DNA of 64,000 nucleotides from Shewanella sp. 1CM18E (lineage in GTDB: Bacteria; Pseudomonadota; Gammaproteobacteria; Enterobacterales; Shewanellaceae): contig NZ_JALNTW010000015.1 of NCBI RefSeq assembly GCF_023161665.1, forward strand, positions 54,648 to 118,647. Direction: 5' to 3'. This document shows, piece after piece, positions 52,268 to 60,707 of this stretch. Both the position numbers and the translations under genes were made by a program. The notes under the pieces are model-generated. The model was not told the DNA's origin, did no database searches, and saw only the letters and a program-made list of their open reading frames with translations. The stretch's first letter is position 1. Every line of letters begins with the position of its first letter.

Positions 52268-53376
52268 TGAGTGAAACAATGACTAACCAAACTGAAGAAA
52301 AACGCATATTAATCATGGCCGGTGGTACTGGTGGTCATGTATTCCCTGCGTTAGCAGTTGCCAAATATTTAAGCCAGCAAGGCTGGAAGGTTCGTTGGTT
52401 AGGGACCGCTGAGCGAATGGAAGCGAGGCTTGTGCCACAACATGGCTTTGATATCGACTTTATTGATATCAAAGGGGTACGCGGTAATGGGCTGATGCGC
52501 AAGTTAGCCGCGCCTTTTAAAATTTTACGCTCAGTCATGCAAGCGCGCGCTGTGATTAAAAGTTTCAAGCCAGATGTGGTGATGGGAATGGGCGGCTTTG
52601 CAAGTGGCCCAGGTGGTGTAGCTGCTAAGTTATGCGGCATTCCTTTGGTATTGCATGAACAAAACGCCATCCCAGGCATGACCAATAAGCTATTGTCGCG
52701 CATTGCATCGCAAGTATTGTGCGCCTTTGAAGGTACCTTTACTGATGTTCAAGCTGAAACAGTAGGTAACCCAATTCGTAAAGAGCTGATTGCGTTGGGT
52801 GAAAAGCGTGACCAAGCCTGTGATGACGACTCGCTAAAAGTTTTGGTTGTTGGTGGTAGTTTAGGCGCGAAAATCTTTAACGATGTGATGCCTAGCGTAT
52901 TAGAAGGGGTGAGTAAGACTCACTCGATGACAGTGTGGCACCAAGTTGGTCGCGATAATTTGGCAACAGTAAAAGCTGAGTATCAGCGTTTAGGCCAAGA
53001 TGGCAGTGTTAGTGTTGCCGAATTTATTGATGATATGGAAGCGGCTTACCGCTGGGCAGATGTTGTGGTGTGTCGCTCGGGGGCATTAACAGTATCAGAG
53101 CTTGCTGCAGTTGGTCTGCCAAGTCTACTCGTACCATATCCACACGCAGTGGACGATCATCAGACTAAAAACGCCAAAGTGTTAGTTAATGCTGGGGCAG
53201 CGTTTTTATTGCCACAGCCAATAGTGGATACCAGCAAGTTAATGACAAAACTGTCGATGTTGGCATCTGATAAACAAGAATTATGTAATATGGGCCAACG
53301 AGCTCGAGACGTAGCAATATTAGACGCAACGCAAAGAGTTGCTAACGTCTGTATTCGATTAGCTGAGAAGGGTTGA
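52267..53376 (+). CDS. murG: MurG N-acetylglucosaminyltransferase
   Basis: 369 residues. Adds GlcNAc to lipid I, giving lipid II, at the inner face of the membrane. GT-B fold with IMAGGTGGHVFPALAVA at the N-terminus, GMGGFASGPGGVAAKL, HEQNAIPGMTNKLL, and the donor site SLGAKIFND, CRSGALTVSELAAVGLPSLLVPYP. Confidence 0.97.
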   Translation: MSETMTNQTEEKRILIMAGGTGGHVFPALAVAKYLSQQGWKVRWLGTAERMEARLVPQHGFDIDFIDIKGVRGNGLMRKLAAPFKILRSVMQARAVIKSFKPDVVMGMGGFASGPGGVAAKLCGIPLVLHEQNAIPGMTNKLLSRIASQVLCAFEGTFTDVQAETVGNPIRKELIALGEKRDQACDDDSLKVLVVGGSLGAKIFNDVMPSVLEGVSKTHSMTVWHQVGRDNLATVKAEYQRLGQDGSVSVAEFIDDMEAAYRWADVVVCRSGALTVSELAAVGLPSLLVPYPHAVDDHQTKNAKVLVNAGAAFLLPQPIVDTSKLMTKLSMLASDKQELCNMGQRARDVAILDATQRVANVCIRLAEKG

Positions 53377-53377
53377 A

Positions 53378-54835
53378 ATGAGTAATAAAGCAGAAAAGCA
53401 TTCACAGCTAAGGTCAATGATCCCTGAAATGCGCAGAGTAAAGCATATCTACTTCGTCGGGATCGGCGGTGCAGGTATGGGCGGCATTGCAGAAGTATTA
53501 GTAAACGAAGGCTACAAATTAAGTGGCTCAGATATCGCTGAAAGCGCGGTAACTGAAAGATTGGCACAACTTGGTGCAACGATTTACATAGGTCACGATG
53601 CCAGCCAAGTAAAAGACGTAGACGTAGTTGTGGTTTCAACTGCAATTAGTGCTGATAACCCAGAACTTGTTGCGGCAAAAGAGTTACGCATTCCTGTGGT
53701 TCGTCGTGCAGAAATGCTTGCAGAGCTAATGCGCTACCGCCATGGAGTTGCCGTTGCTGGCACCCACGGTAAAACCACGACAACAAGTTTGATCGCCAGT
53801 GTTTATGGTCAAGCTGAGCGTGACCCAACATTTGTTATCGGTGGTCTGCTAAACAGTGCCGGAACGAACGCAAGATTAGGGCATAGTCGCTACCTGATCG
53901 CCGAAGCTGATGAGAGTGATGCGAGTTTCTTGCACTTACAACCTATGGTGAGTGTAGTCACAAATATCGAAGCTGATCATATGGACACCTATGAAGGTGA
54001 TTTAGAAAAGCTAAAAACCACCTTCGTTGATTTTTTACATAACCTGCCATTCTATGGTGTGGCAGTTGTTTGTATTGATGATCCAATTGTACGTGAGCTA
54101 TTGCCACGTATTGGTCGCCGTGTGGTGACTTACGGGTTTAGTGAAGATGCTGATGTGCGAGCGGTAAGCTTTAAGCAAACAGGTTATAGCTGTGAATTTA
54201 CAGTGCGCCGTGCAGGTGTTGATGACTTACAGTTGTCAGTTAACTTGCCCGGTGAGCATAACGTATTAAACGCACTCGCAGCGATTGCGGTTGCGACAGA
54301 AGATGAAATTGCTGATGAAGCGATTATCAAGGCCTTAGCTGAGTTCCAAGGTATTGGTCGCCGTTTTCAACAAATTGGCGAATTTAGCACTGCTAAAGGT
54401 GACATTAAATTAGTTGATGATTACGGTCACCATCCAAGTGAAGTGGCTGCGACCATAAAGGCTGCAAGACTAGGATGGCCAGAGCGTCGTTTAGTCATGA
54501 TCTATCAGCCACATCGCTATAGCCGTACCCGTGATTTATACGAAGACTTTGTTGAAGTGTTATCTCAAGTTGATTGTCTGCTGATGCTAGATGTTTATTC
54601 GGCTGGTGAGGCTGCGATTCCGGGAGCTGATAGCCGAGCACTTTGTCGCTCTATTCGTGTGCGCGGCCAAGTTGAGCCTGTATTTGTGGCAAGCAGTGAG
54701 CAACTTGAAACCTTGTTACCTGAGATTTTGCAAGATGGCGATCTTTTGTTAACTCAAGGCGCGGGCAATATTGGCATGATCTCGCGAAGCTTAGCTGAGT
54801 CAAATCTTGGCTTTGATGATACAAAAAATGTGTAA
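53378..54835 (+). CDS. murC: UDP-MurNAc:L-Ala ligase MurC
   Basis: 485 residues. First Mur ligase, adding L-alanine. N-terminal GIGGAGMGGIAEVLVNEGY, P-loop AVAGTHGKTTTTSL, EADESDASFLHLQP, VDDYGHHPSEVAATI and QPHRYSRTRDLYEDF. In E. coli ddlB follows; here ftsQ follows after a 105-bp gap with its own promoter. Confidence 0.97.
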   Translation: MSNKAEKHSQLRSMIPEMRRVKHIYFVGIGGAGMGGIAEVLVNEGYKLSGSDIAESAVTERLAQLGATIYIGHDASQVKDVDVVVVSTAISADNPELVAAKELRIPVVRRAEMLAELMRYRHGVAVAGTHGKTTTTSLIASVYGQAERDPTFVIGGLLNSAGTNARLGHSRYLIAEADESDASFLHLQPMVSVVTNIEADHMDTYEGDLEKLKTTFVDFLHNLPFYGVAVVCIDDPIVRELLPRIGRRVVTYGFSEDADVRAVSFKQTGYSCEFTVRRAGVDDLQLSVNLPGEHNVLNALAAIAVATEDEIADEAIIKALAEFQGIGRRFQQIGEFSTAKGDIKLVDDYGHHPSEVAATIKAARLGWPERRLVMIYQPHRYSRTRDLYEDFVEVLSQVDCLLMLDVYSAGEAAIPGADSRALCRSIRVRGQVEPVFVASSEQLETLLPEILQDGDLLLTQGAGNIGMISRSLAESNLGFDDTKNV

Positions 54836-54870
54836 TTTAGAGTTATATAGCTTAATTTACTCATCAAATT

Positions 54871-54898
54871 TTGACGCTTGGAATAAGGGCTATATAAT
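54871..54898 (+). promoter_or_regulatory. Strong promoter for ftsQAZ
   Basis: TTGACG (54871-54876), 16-bp spacer, perfect TATAAT (54893-54898), 42 bp before the ftsQ GTG. It is the best sigma70-type match inside the division cluster. Confidence 0.7.
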
Positions 54899-54940
54899 GG
54901 CCGATTTTCTGAGTTTGCGGTTGCAAAAGGAAGCCTAAAG

Positions 54941-55708
54941 GTGTCTTGGCGCGAGAAAGGTCAGCGTGTTCGAGTTTTGCTTTTGCAAGCCGATTGGTAT
55001 TTGTGCTTTGGTGTAGTGTTTTTGCTGTGTGTTTTAGCTGGATTCGCTATGGTGGCGATGAAGCTGGATACCGTACTAAATGATGCTGATGCCTTGCCAA
55101 TTGAAGCCGTTGCGGTCAAAGGCGAGCGGCTATATACCGAAGACAGTGAAATCCAAGTCGCGCTGCAAGACTTGATGGAAAGAAGCTTTTTTTCAGCGGA
55201 CGTCAATCAAGTGCAAGATGCTTTAGAAGCTTTACCTTGGGTTTACCAAGCTTCAGTGCGGCGTGAGTGGCCAGCCAAATTAAAGATATATTTGGTTGAA
55301 CAAAAACCAGTTGCACATTGGAATGGTGATGCTTGGCTCAATATTTATGGCGAAGTATTTGATGCGCCAATAAAAGAAGGTATACCTAATTTACCTTTTT
55401 TGACCGGGCCTGAAGAGCAGGGTAAGTCGGTACTAACTACTTACCAACAGCTTGGTGAATTATTAAGAATTAATGGCTTTAACTTACAAAGTTTAAGCTT
55501 AAGCCCGCGACATGCTTGGCATGCAGAGCTCAATAATGGCATAAGGCTAGAGCTTGGCAGAGAAGACAAGATGGCAAGGGTACAAAGATTTATCCACGTC
55601 TACCCAAAACTTGCGCAGCAAGATAAACAGGTAGCGACCGTGGATTTGCGCTACGACACAGGTTTGGCCGTAGGTTGGGATGATGCACAAAAGAGAGCCG
55701 TTAATTAA
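54941..55708 (+). CDS. ftsQ: Cell division protein FtsQ
   Basis: 255 residues, GTG start with AAAAGGAAG upstream. One membrane helix (about 18-42; WYLCFGVVFLLCVLAGFAMV), then a POTRA domain (about 50-125; IEAVAVKGERLY, ALEALPWVYQASVRREWPAKL) and the FtsQ beta domain. Scaffold of the divisome that recruits FtsL/FtsB. Its stop overlaps the ftsA start by one base. Confidence 0.96.
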   Translation: MSWREKGQRVRVLLLQADWYLCFGVVFLLCVLAGFAMVAMKLDTVLNDADALPIEAVAVKGERLYTEDSEIQVALQDLMERSFFSADVNQVQDALEALPWVYQASVRREWPAKLKIYLVEQKPVAHWNGDAWLNIYGEVFDAPIKEGIPNLPFLTGPEEQGKSVLTTYQQLGELLRINGFNLQSLSLSPRHAWHAELNNGIRLELGREDKMARVQRFIHVYPKLAQQDKQVATVDLRYDTGLAVGWDDAQKRAVN

Positions 55709-56943
55709 TGACCAAGAATCTAGATAGAAATCTGATCGTGGGATTGGACATAGGGACATCAAAAGTCGCTGTGATCATTGGTGAAGTGTTGCCGGACGGT
55801 GAGATCAGTATTGTTGGCCTTGGTAACCATCCTTCAAGAGGCATGGATAAGGGCGGCGTTAATGACCTCGACTCTATCGTGCGCAGTGTGCAGCGAGCGC
55901 TAGATCAAGCAGAGCTAATGGCAGACTGCCAAGTATCTTCGGTTTACTTGAGTATTTCTGGTAAACATATCGAATGCCAAAATGAAAATGGCATGGTGTC
56001 GATTAACGATGAAGAAGTAACACAGGAAGATGTTGATAACGTTATCCATACGGCACGTTCGGTAAAGATCCCAACAGAGCGTCGTATTTTGCATGTGTTA
56101 CCTCAAGAATATGCAATTGATGTCCAAGACGGTATTAAGAGCCCTATTGGTATGTCTGGTATGCGTATGGAAGCGAAAGTCCATATCGTGACTTGTGCCA
56201 ATGATATGGCCAAGAACATCACCAAAAGTGTTGAGCGCTGTGGCTTAAAGGTTGATGGTTTGGTGTTCTCTGCTATTGCTTCAGCTGATTCTGTATTGAC
56301 TCATGACGAAAAAGATTTAGGTGTTTGTTTAGTTGATATTGGCGGTGGCACTACTGATATCGCGGTATACACTAATGGCGCGTTACGTCACTGTGCAGTT
56401 GTACCGGTTGCGGGTAACCAAGTGACTAACGATATCGCTAAAATTTTCCGCACACCTTTGTCTCATGCAGAGCAAATTAAAGTGCAGCACGCAAGTGCAC
56501 GTAGCTCAATGGTTAGTCGTGAAGAGAGTATTGAAGTGCCATCTGTAGGTGGTCGCCCATCACGTAGTATGTCACGCCATACGCTGGCCGAGGTTGTTGA
56601 GCCAAGATACCAAGAATTGTTTGAACTGATCTTAAAGCAGCTACAAGAGAGCGGCTTAGAAGATCAAATAGCGGCAGGCATAGTCATTACCGGCGGTACA
56701 GCATCTATTGAAGGTGCTGTTGATATCGCTGAGGCAACATTTGGTATGCCAGTTAGAATGGCACAGCCGCTGCCAGTTAAAGGATTACACGAATATGTGG
56801 ATCAGCCTATTTACTCTACAGGAGTCGGGCTGCTTCACTTTGGTGCGCGCATGGTGATTGAACGTGAGTTCGAACGTCCTGAGCGACAAGGGGTCACCAG
56901 TGTTTGGAATCGGGTCCAAAGCTGGTTTAAAGGCGAGTTTTAG
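55708..56943 (+). CDS. ftsA: Cell division protein FtsA
   Basis: 411 residues, actin-like ATPase that tethers FtsZ to the membrane. Seen: IVGLDIGTSKVAVIIGEV, the phosphate-2 segment CLVDIGGGTTDIAVY, IVITGGTASIEGAVDIA, and a C-terminal amphipathic membrane-targeting helix SVWNRVQSWFKGEF. Precedes ftsZ by 31 bp. Confidence 0.98.
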   Translation: MTKNLDRNLIVGLDIGTSKVAVIIGEVLPDGEISIVGLGNHPSRGMDKGGVNDLDSIVRSVQRALDQAELMADCQVSSVYLSISGKHIECQNENGMVSINDEEVTQEDVDNVIHTARSVKIPTERRILHVLPQEYAIDVQDGIKSPIGMSGMRMEAKVHIVTCANDMAKNITKSVERCGLKVDGLVFSAIASADSVLTHDEKDLGVCLVDIGGGTTDIAVYTNGALRHCAVVPVAGNQVTNDIAKIFRTPLSHAEQIKVQHASARSSMVSREESIEVPSVGGRPSRSMSRHTLAEVVEPRYQELFELILKQLQESGLEDQIAAGIVITGGTASIEGAVDIAEATFGMPVRMAQPLPVKGLHEYVDQPIYSTGVGLLHFGARMVIEREFERPERQGVTSVWNRVQSWFKGEF

Positions 56944-56974
56944 TTAATAACGCAGGCATAACGGAGAGAAGACC

Positions 56975-58162
56975 ATGTTTGAGATCATGGATAGTCATAC
57001 AGACGAAGCGGTGATTAAGGTCATCGGTGTCGGTGGCGGCGGTGGTAATGCCGTTGAGCATATGGTTAAACACAACATCGAAGGTGTTGAGTTTGTGGCA
57101 ACAAATACTGACGCACAAGCGCTGCGTAAGTCTGCTGCATCAACCACAATTCAATTAGGTCGCGATGTGACCAAAGGTTTGGGCGCTGGCGCAAACCCTG
57201 AAATCGGTCGTTTAGCGGCAGAAGAAGACAAAGAAAGCATTCGTAATGCGATTAAAGGATCTGACATGATCTTTATCGCAGCGGGTATGGGCGGTGGTAC
57301 AGGTACTGGTGCTGCACCAGTTGTTGCTGAGATCGCACGTGAAGAAGGCATTTTGACAGTTGCTGTTGTAACTAAGCCTTTCCCATTCGAAGGCAAAAAG
57401 CGTATGACCTACGCAGATCAAGGTATTGAGCAACTTGCTAAGCATGTTGACTCATTGATCACGATTCCAAACGAAAAATTACTTAAAGTGCTAGGTCGTG
57501 GTACATCGTTACTTGATGCATTTGCTGCAGCAAACAACGTACTACTTGGTGCTGTACAGGGTATTGCTGAGCTAATTACTCGCCCAGGCTTAATCAACGT
57601 CGATTTCGCCGACGTGAAAACAGTTATGTCTGAAATGGGTAATGCCATGATGGGTACCGGTGTTGCCAGTGGTGAAGACCGTGCAGAAGAAGCGGCAGAA
57701 GCTGCTGTTGCAAGTCCACTATTAGAAGACATCGATCTTGCTGGTGCTCGTGGTGTACTGGTCAATATTACCGCTGGTATGGATATGAGTATCGAAGAGT
57801 TCGAGACAGTGGGTAACCACGTTAAGGCTTACGCTTCTGACAATGCAACAGTTGTTGTGGGTGCGGTAATCGATCCTGAAATGTCTGATGAGTTACGTGT
57901 AACGGTAGTTGCTACTGGTATTGGCGCTGAAAAGAAGCCTGACATCCAGTTAGTATCTAAGCCTGCTCCACGTCCAGAGCCAATCGTTCCTGCTGAGCCT
58001 CGTCAAGAGAGCTTTGCTGCTGAAGATGCTATCACGCCAACTATGTCGCATGGTAATACGGCACCAGCCGTACAACCACAAGTTGCTACACCGGTTAGCG
58101 AGAAGAAGAACGAACTCGACTATTTAGATATTCCAGCATTTTTGCGTAAGCAAGCTGATTAA
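56975..58162 (+). CDS. ftsZ: Cell division protein FtsZ
   Basis: 395 residues, tubulin-like GTPase that forms the Z ring. GTP-binding: IGVGGGGGNAVEHMV and the tubulin signature GGGTGTGAAPVVAE. A disordered linker (about 320-378) precedes the conserved C-terminal peptide LDYLDIPAFLRKQAD, which binds FtsA and other partners, including SlmA (gene at 20392-20985). Confidence 0.99.
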   Translation: MFEIMDSHTDEAVIKVIGVGGGGGNAVEHMVKHNIEGVEFVATNTDAQALRKSAASTTIQLGRDVTKGLGAGANPEIGRLAAEEDKESIRNAIKGSDMIFIAAGMGGGTGTGAAPVVAEIAREEGILTVAVVTKPFPFEGKKRMTYADQGIEQLAKHVDSLITIPNEKLLKVLGRGTSLLDAFAAANNVLLGAVQGIAELITRPGLINVDFADVKTVMSEMGNAMMGTGVASGEDRAEEAAEAAVASPLLEDIDLAGARGVLVNITAGMDMSIEEFETVGNHVKAYASDNATVVVGAVIDPEMSDELRVTVVATGIGAEKKPDIQLVSKPAPRPEPIVPAEPRQESFAAEDAITPTMSHGNTAPAVQPQVATPVSEKKNELDYLDIPAFLRKQAD

Positions 58163-58231
58163 GTTTAGTGTTACTAAATAGTTAACAGCTATAAGGCAAT
58201 ACTAATGTGTTGTCTAAAGGCTGAGTGAATT

Positions 58232-58260
58232 TTGGTTAATTTGCAAAGATATGCTAAGAT
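58232..58260 (+). promoter_or_regulatory. Candidate lpxC promoter
   Basis: TTGGTT (58232-58237), 17-bp spacer, TAAGAT (58255-58260), 79 bp before lpxC. Moderate match. Confidence 0.4.
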
Positions 58261-58339
58261 ATCCGACCAGCATCGGCCACGCACGCTTAAAAAGTGAGTA
58301 GAAGCTGCTTTTTTGTTGAGATAATTAACGGGTAAATAC

Positions 58340-59260
58340 ATGATTTTTCAAAGAACTGTCAAAGAAATGGTTAAGACTACTGGTGTTGGATTGCATTCCG
58401 GCAACAAGGTGACTTTGATCATTAAGCCCGCGCCAGTTAACACAGGTATTAAGCTAGTGCGTACCGACTTGACCCCAGCAGTTGAGATCCCAGCTGTTGC
58501 CGATCAAGTGCGTGAAACGACTATGTGTACTGCACTGGTTAACGATGATGGTGTTCGTATTTCAACGATTGAGCACTTGTTTGCAGCGTTAGCTGGTCTA
58601 GGTATTGATAACGCAGTTATCGAAGTCGATGCGCCTGAAATTCCAATTATGGATGGCAGTGCTAGTCCGTTTGTGTTCCTACTGCAATCAGTAGGTATCC
58701 AAGAGCAAAGCGCAGCTAAGAAATATATCAAAATCACTAAGCCAATTCGTGTTGAAGACGGCGACAAGTGGGCTGAGTTGAAACCGTTTAAAGGTTTCAG
58801 AGTTGATTTCGCAATTGACTTTAATCACCCAGAGATCGCACGTAGTCAGCAACATATGGTTATGGATTTTTCATCGTCAGCTTTTGTTAAAGATATCAGC
58901 CGCGCAAGAACCTTTGGTTTTATGCGAGATATCGAGTACCTAAGAGCCAATAACCTTGCACTAGGCGGCAGCATGGAAAATGCTGTTGTACTTGACGAAT
59001 ATCGCGTCCTCAACCCCGATGGCCTGCGTTATGAGGACGAGTTCGTTAAGCATAAGATCCTTGATGCTTTTGGTGATTTGTATGTAGCGGGTCACGCTAT
59101 TGTTGGTGAGTTCTGTGCATACAAAACTGGGCATGCACTTAACAATCAGTTGGTGCGTGCCATGCTTGCTCAACAAGACGCTTGGGAAATTGTGAGCTTT
59201 GAAAAAGAAGCCGACGCTCCAGTCAGCTTCTCAGTACCAGCTGGTGCTGTATTCGCTTAA
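58340..59260 (+). CDS. lpxC: UDP-3-O-acyl-GlcNAc deacetylase LpxC
   Basis: 306 residues. Zinc deacetylase, committed step of lipid A synthesis. Seen: MIFQRTVKEMVKTTGVGLHS, the zinc His in STIEHLFAALAGLGIDN, and the second site HKILDAFGDLYVAGHAIVG with HALNNQLVRAM (catalytic His). A terminator hairpin lies inside the 3' end of the convergent dciA. Confidence 0.98.
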   Translation: MIFQRTVKEMVKTTGVGLHSGNKVTLIIKPAPVNTGIKLVRTDLTPAVEIPAVADQVRETTMCTALVNDDGVRISTIEHLFAALAGLGIDNAVIEVDAPEIPIMDGSASPFVFLLQSVGIQEQSAAKKYIKITKPIRVEDGDKWAELKPFKGFRVDFAIDFNHPEIARSQQHMVMDFSSSAFVKDISRARTFGFMRDIEYLRANNLALGGSMENAVVLDEYRVLNPDGLRYEDEFVKHKILDAFGDLYVAGHAIVGEFCAYKTGHALNNQLVRAMLAQQDAWEIVSFEKEADAPVSFSVPAGAVFA

Positions 59261-59267
59261 TCGCGAA

Positions 59268-59720
59268 TTAAGATTGCCTTGAACGGCTGGCTAATGCAGC
59301 CAGCCGTTTTAGTTTTAGCGCTAATGTCCCCTCTGTATGTTCCGCTAATGCTTCTATGTGAGCGGCGGCATTTTCACTAATCAGGTTGTGAGCGGCTTTG
59401 GGTTTTGTTTGATACATTAACAAGCTTGGGTTGACTTTAACCTCGATTGCGGTAAGCATGGGTAGCGTTTCGGCTTGTAGCATTTGTAATATTTTGGGTT
59501 TTTGGAAGTTAATTCTTGCCGCCCAAGCAGCCGTTGTAGTTTCAATAACCAAGATCCCTTGACGCAAATTGGCAACTTTTAGTTGCTCAGTCACTGGACC
59601 AGTTAGCACTTGTTTCACGTAATGATCTAAGTGTAATAACAGTTCTGCTTTTTCAGCTAAATTGGGCATAGTCCCATGCTGATGCAGTAATTGACTGAGA
59701 TCCTGAGGGGGCTTTTTCAT
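59268..59720 (-). CDS. dciA: DciA-family (DUF721) replicative helicase loader
   Basis: 150 residues from ATG 59720 (MKKPPQDLSQLL); the open frame extends 26 codons upstream into the divergent gene but that part is unlike the family. The DUF721/KH-like domain (about 8-100; LVIETTTAAWAARINFQKPKI) is present, with a C-terminal helical tail. DciA interacts with DnaB in bacteria lacking DnaC, such as Vibrio, where it also lies between lpxC and secA. Its 3' end overlaps the lpxC terminator. Confidence 0.85.
   Translation of the reverse strand: MKKPPQDLSQLLHQHGTMPNLAEKAELLLHLDHYVKQVLTGPVTEQLKVANLRQGILVIETTTAAWAARINFQKPKILQMLQAETLPMLTAIEVKVNPSLLMYQTKPKAAHNLISENAAAHIEALAEHTEGTLALKLKRLAALASRSRQS
59282..59310 (+). 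terminator. lpxC terminator, embedded in the dciA coding end
   Basis: Perfect AACGGCTGGCT / AGCCAGCCGTT stem with a 5-nt loop followed by TTAGTTTTAG. It lies 21 bp after the lpxC stop and inside the last codons of dciA on the other strand. Confidence 0.8.
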
Positions 59721-59747
59721 ATGATAATAAAATGGCTTAATTAGGCT

Positions 59748-60647
59748 ATGAGTGTAACAGTTTTTATTCAAGGTCGAAATGGTGCCACCCGCTGGCAACC
59801 AGGAAAGCGTTGGCTGCTTTTACCTATCCTGCTTATAGCAGCAGGTACAAGTCTTTATCAGCACAATGCTAAGCAAATTACAGAGCAACAAGCTAATATC
59901 GATAACGAGCGCATGGCTCGTGAAGCACAAAAGGATGAGTTAATTGCACTTAAAGGTGCGACTGAAACTCAGCTTTCGATGTTAGTTGCCCACGTTGCGC
60001 GTATGCAAGCTAAACTCACGCGCTTAGAAGCACTGGGTCAGCAAGTTGCAGTAAATAATCAATTAGAAGATCAATTTGATTTCTCTTCAGAAGTCGGTGT
60101 GGGCGGTATCAGTGAATTAGGTACTAACATCGAACTCGATCAGCTTATTGCCGATATGGATGAGCTGGTATCTCGAATAGATAATAATAATGTTCAGCTT
60201 TCACTACTTGAAACAGTAGCATCTAACCTCCATATAGATGAAGAACGTTATATATCTGGGCGACCAATTAAAAAAGGTTGGTTATCCTCGCCCTACGGTT
60301 TACGTAATGATCCTTTTAATGGCAAGCGCACGATGCATAAAGGCATCGACTTTGCCGGTAAAGAGGGCGTCGATGTAATCGCGACAGCAGGTGGCGTAGT
60401 TACATGGGCGGACAAGATGTTTGGCTATGGTAATTTAGTAGAAATTGATCATGGAAATGGTCTAAGTACACGCTATGGTCATAATAAAGCTTTGTCAGTA
60501 AATGTGGGCGATGTGGTCGCTAAAGGCGATAAAATCGCTGTTATGGGGAGTACTGGGCGCTCGACTGGGCCTCATGTACACTATGAAGTGTTGCGCGGTG
60601 GACAACAGATAGATCCGCAAAAATATGTCTACCGCAAGGCAGGGTAA
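59748..60647 (+). CDS. M23-family (LytM) endopeptidase-like protein
   Basis: 299 residues. N-terminal membrane anchor (about 22-38; WLLLPILLIAAGTSLY), a periplasmic coiled coil (about 40-165), then a LytM domain (about 185-299). Zinc motifs are seen as HKGIDFAGKEG (H-x3-D) and GPHVHYEVLRGG (HxH), so it may be an active peptidoglycan D,D-endopeptidase. Only 27 bp separate its start from dciA on the other strand. It precedes secA in the same direction. Confidence 0.92.
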   Translation: MSVTVFIQGRNGATRWQPGKRWLLLPILLIAAGTSLYQHNAKQITEQQANIDNERMAREAQKDELIALKGATETQLSMLVAHVARMQAKLTRLEALGQQVAVNNQLEDQFDFSSEVGVGGISELGTNIELDQLIADMDELVSRIDNNNVQLSLLETVASNLHIDEERYISGRPIKKGWLSSPYGLRNDPFNGKRTMHKGIDFAGKEGVDVIATAGGVVTWADKMFGYGNLVEIDHGNGLSTRYGHNKALSVNVGDVVAKGDKIAVMGSTGRSTGPHVHYEVLRGGQQIDPQKYVYRKAG

Positions 60648-60707
60648 TCGTAAAATCGGCTTTCAGGCTCTAAAAGGGACTTGGCCAATAACATAGAAGT
60701 GGTTCAG

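Noticed and set aside
59721..59798. 26-codon extension of dciA into the divergent peptidase gene
   Set aside because: The sequence is not family-like, and MKKPPQDLSQLL at 59720 fits the DciA start.
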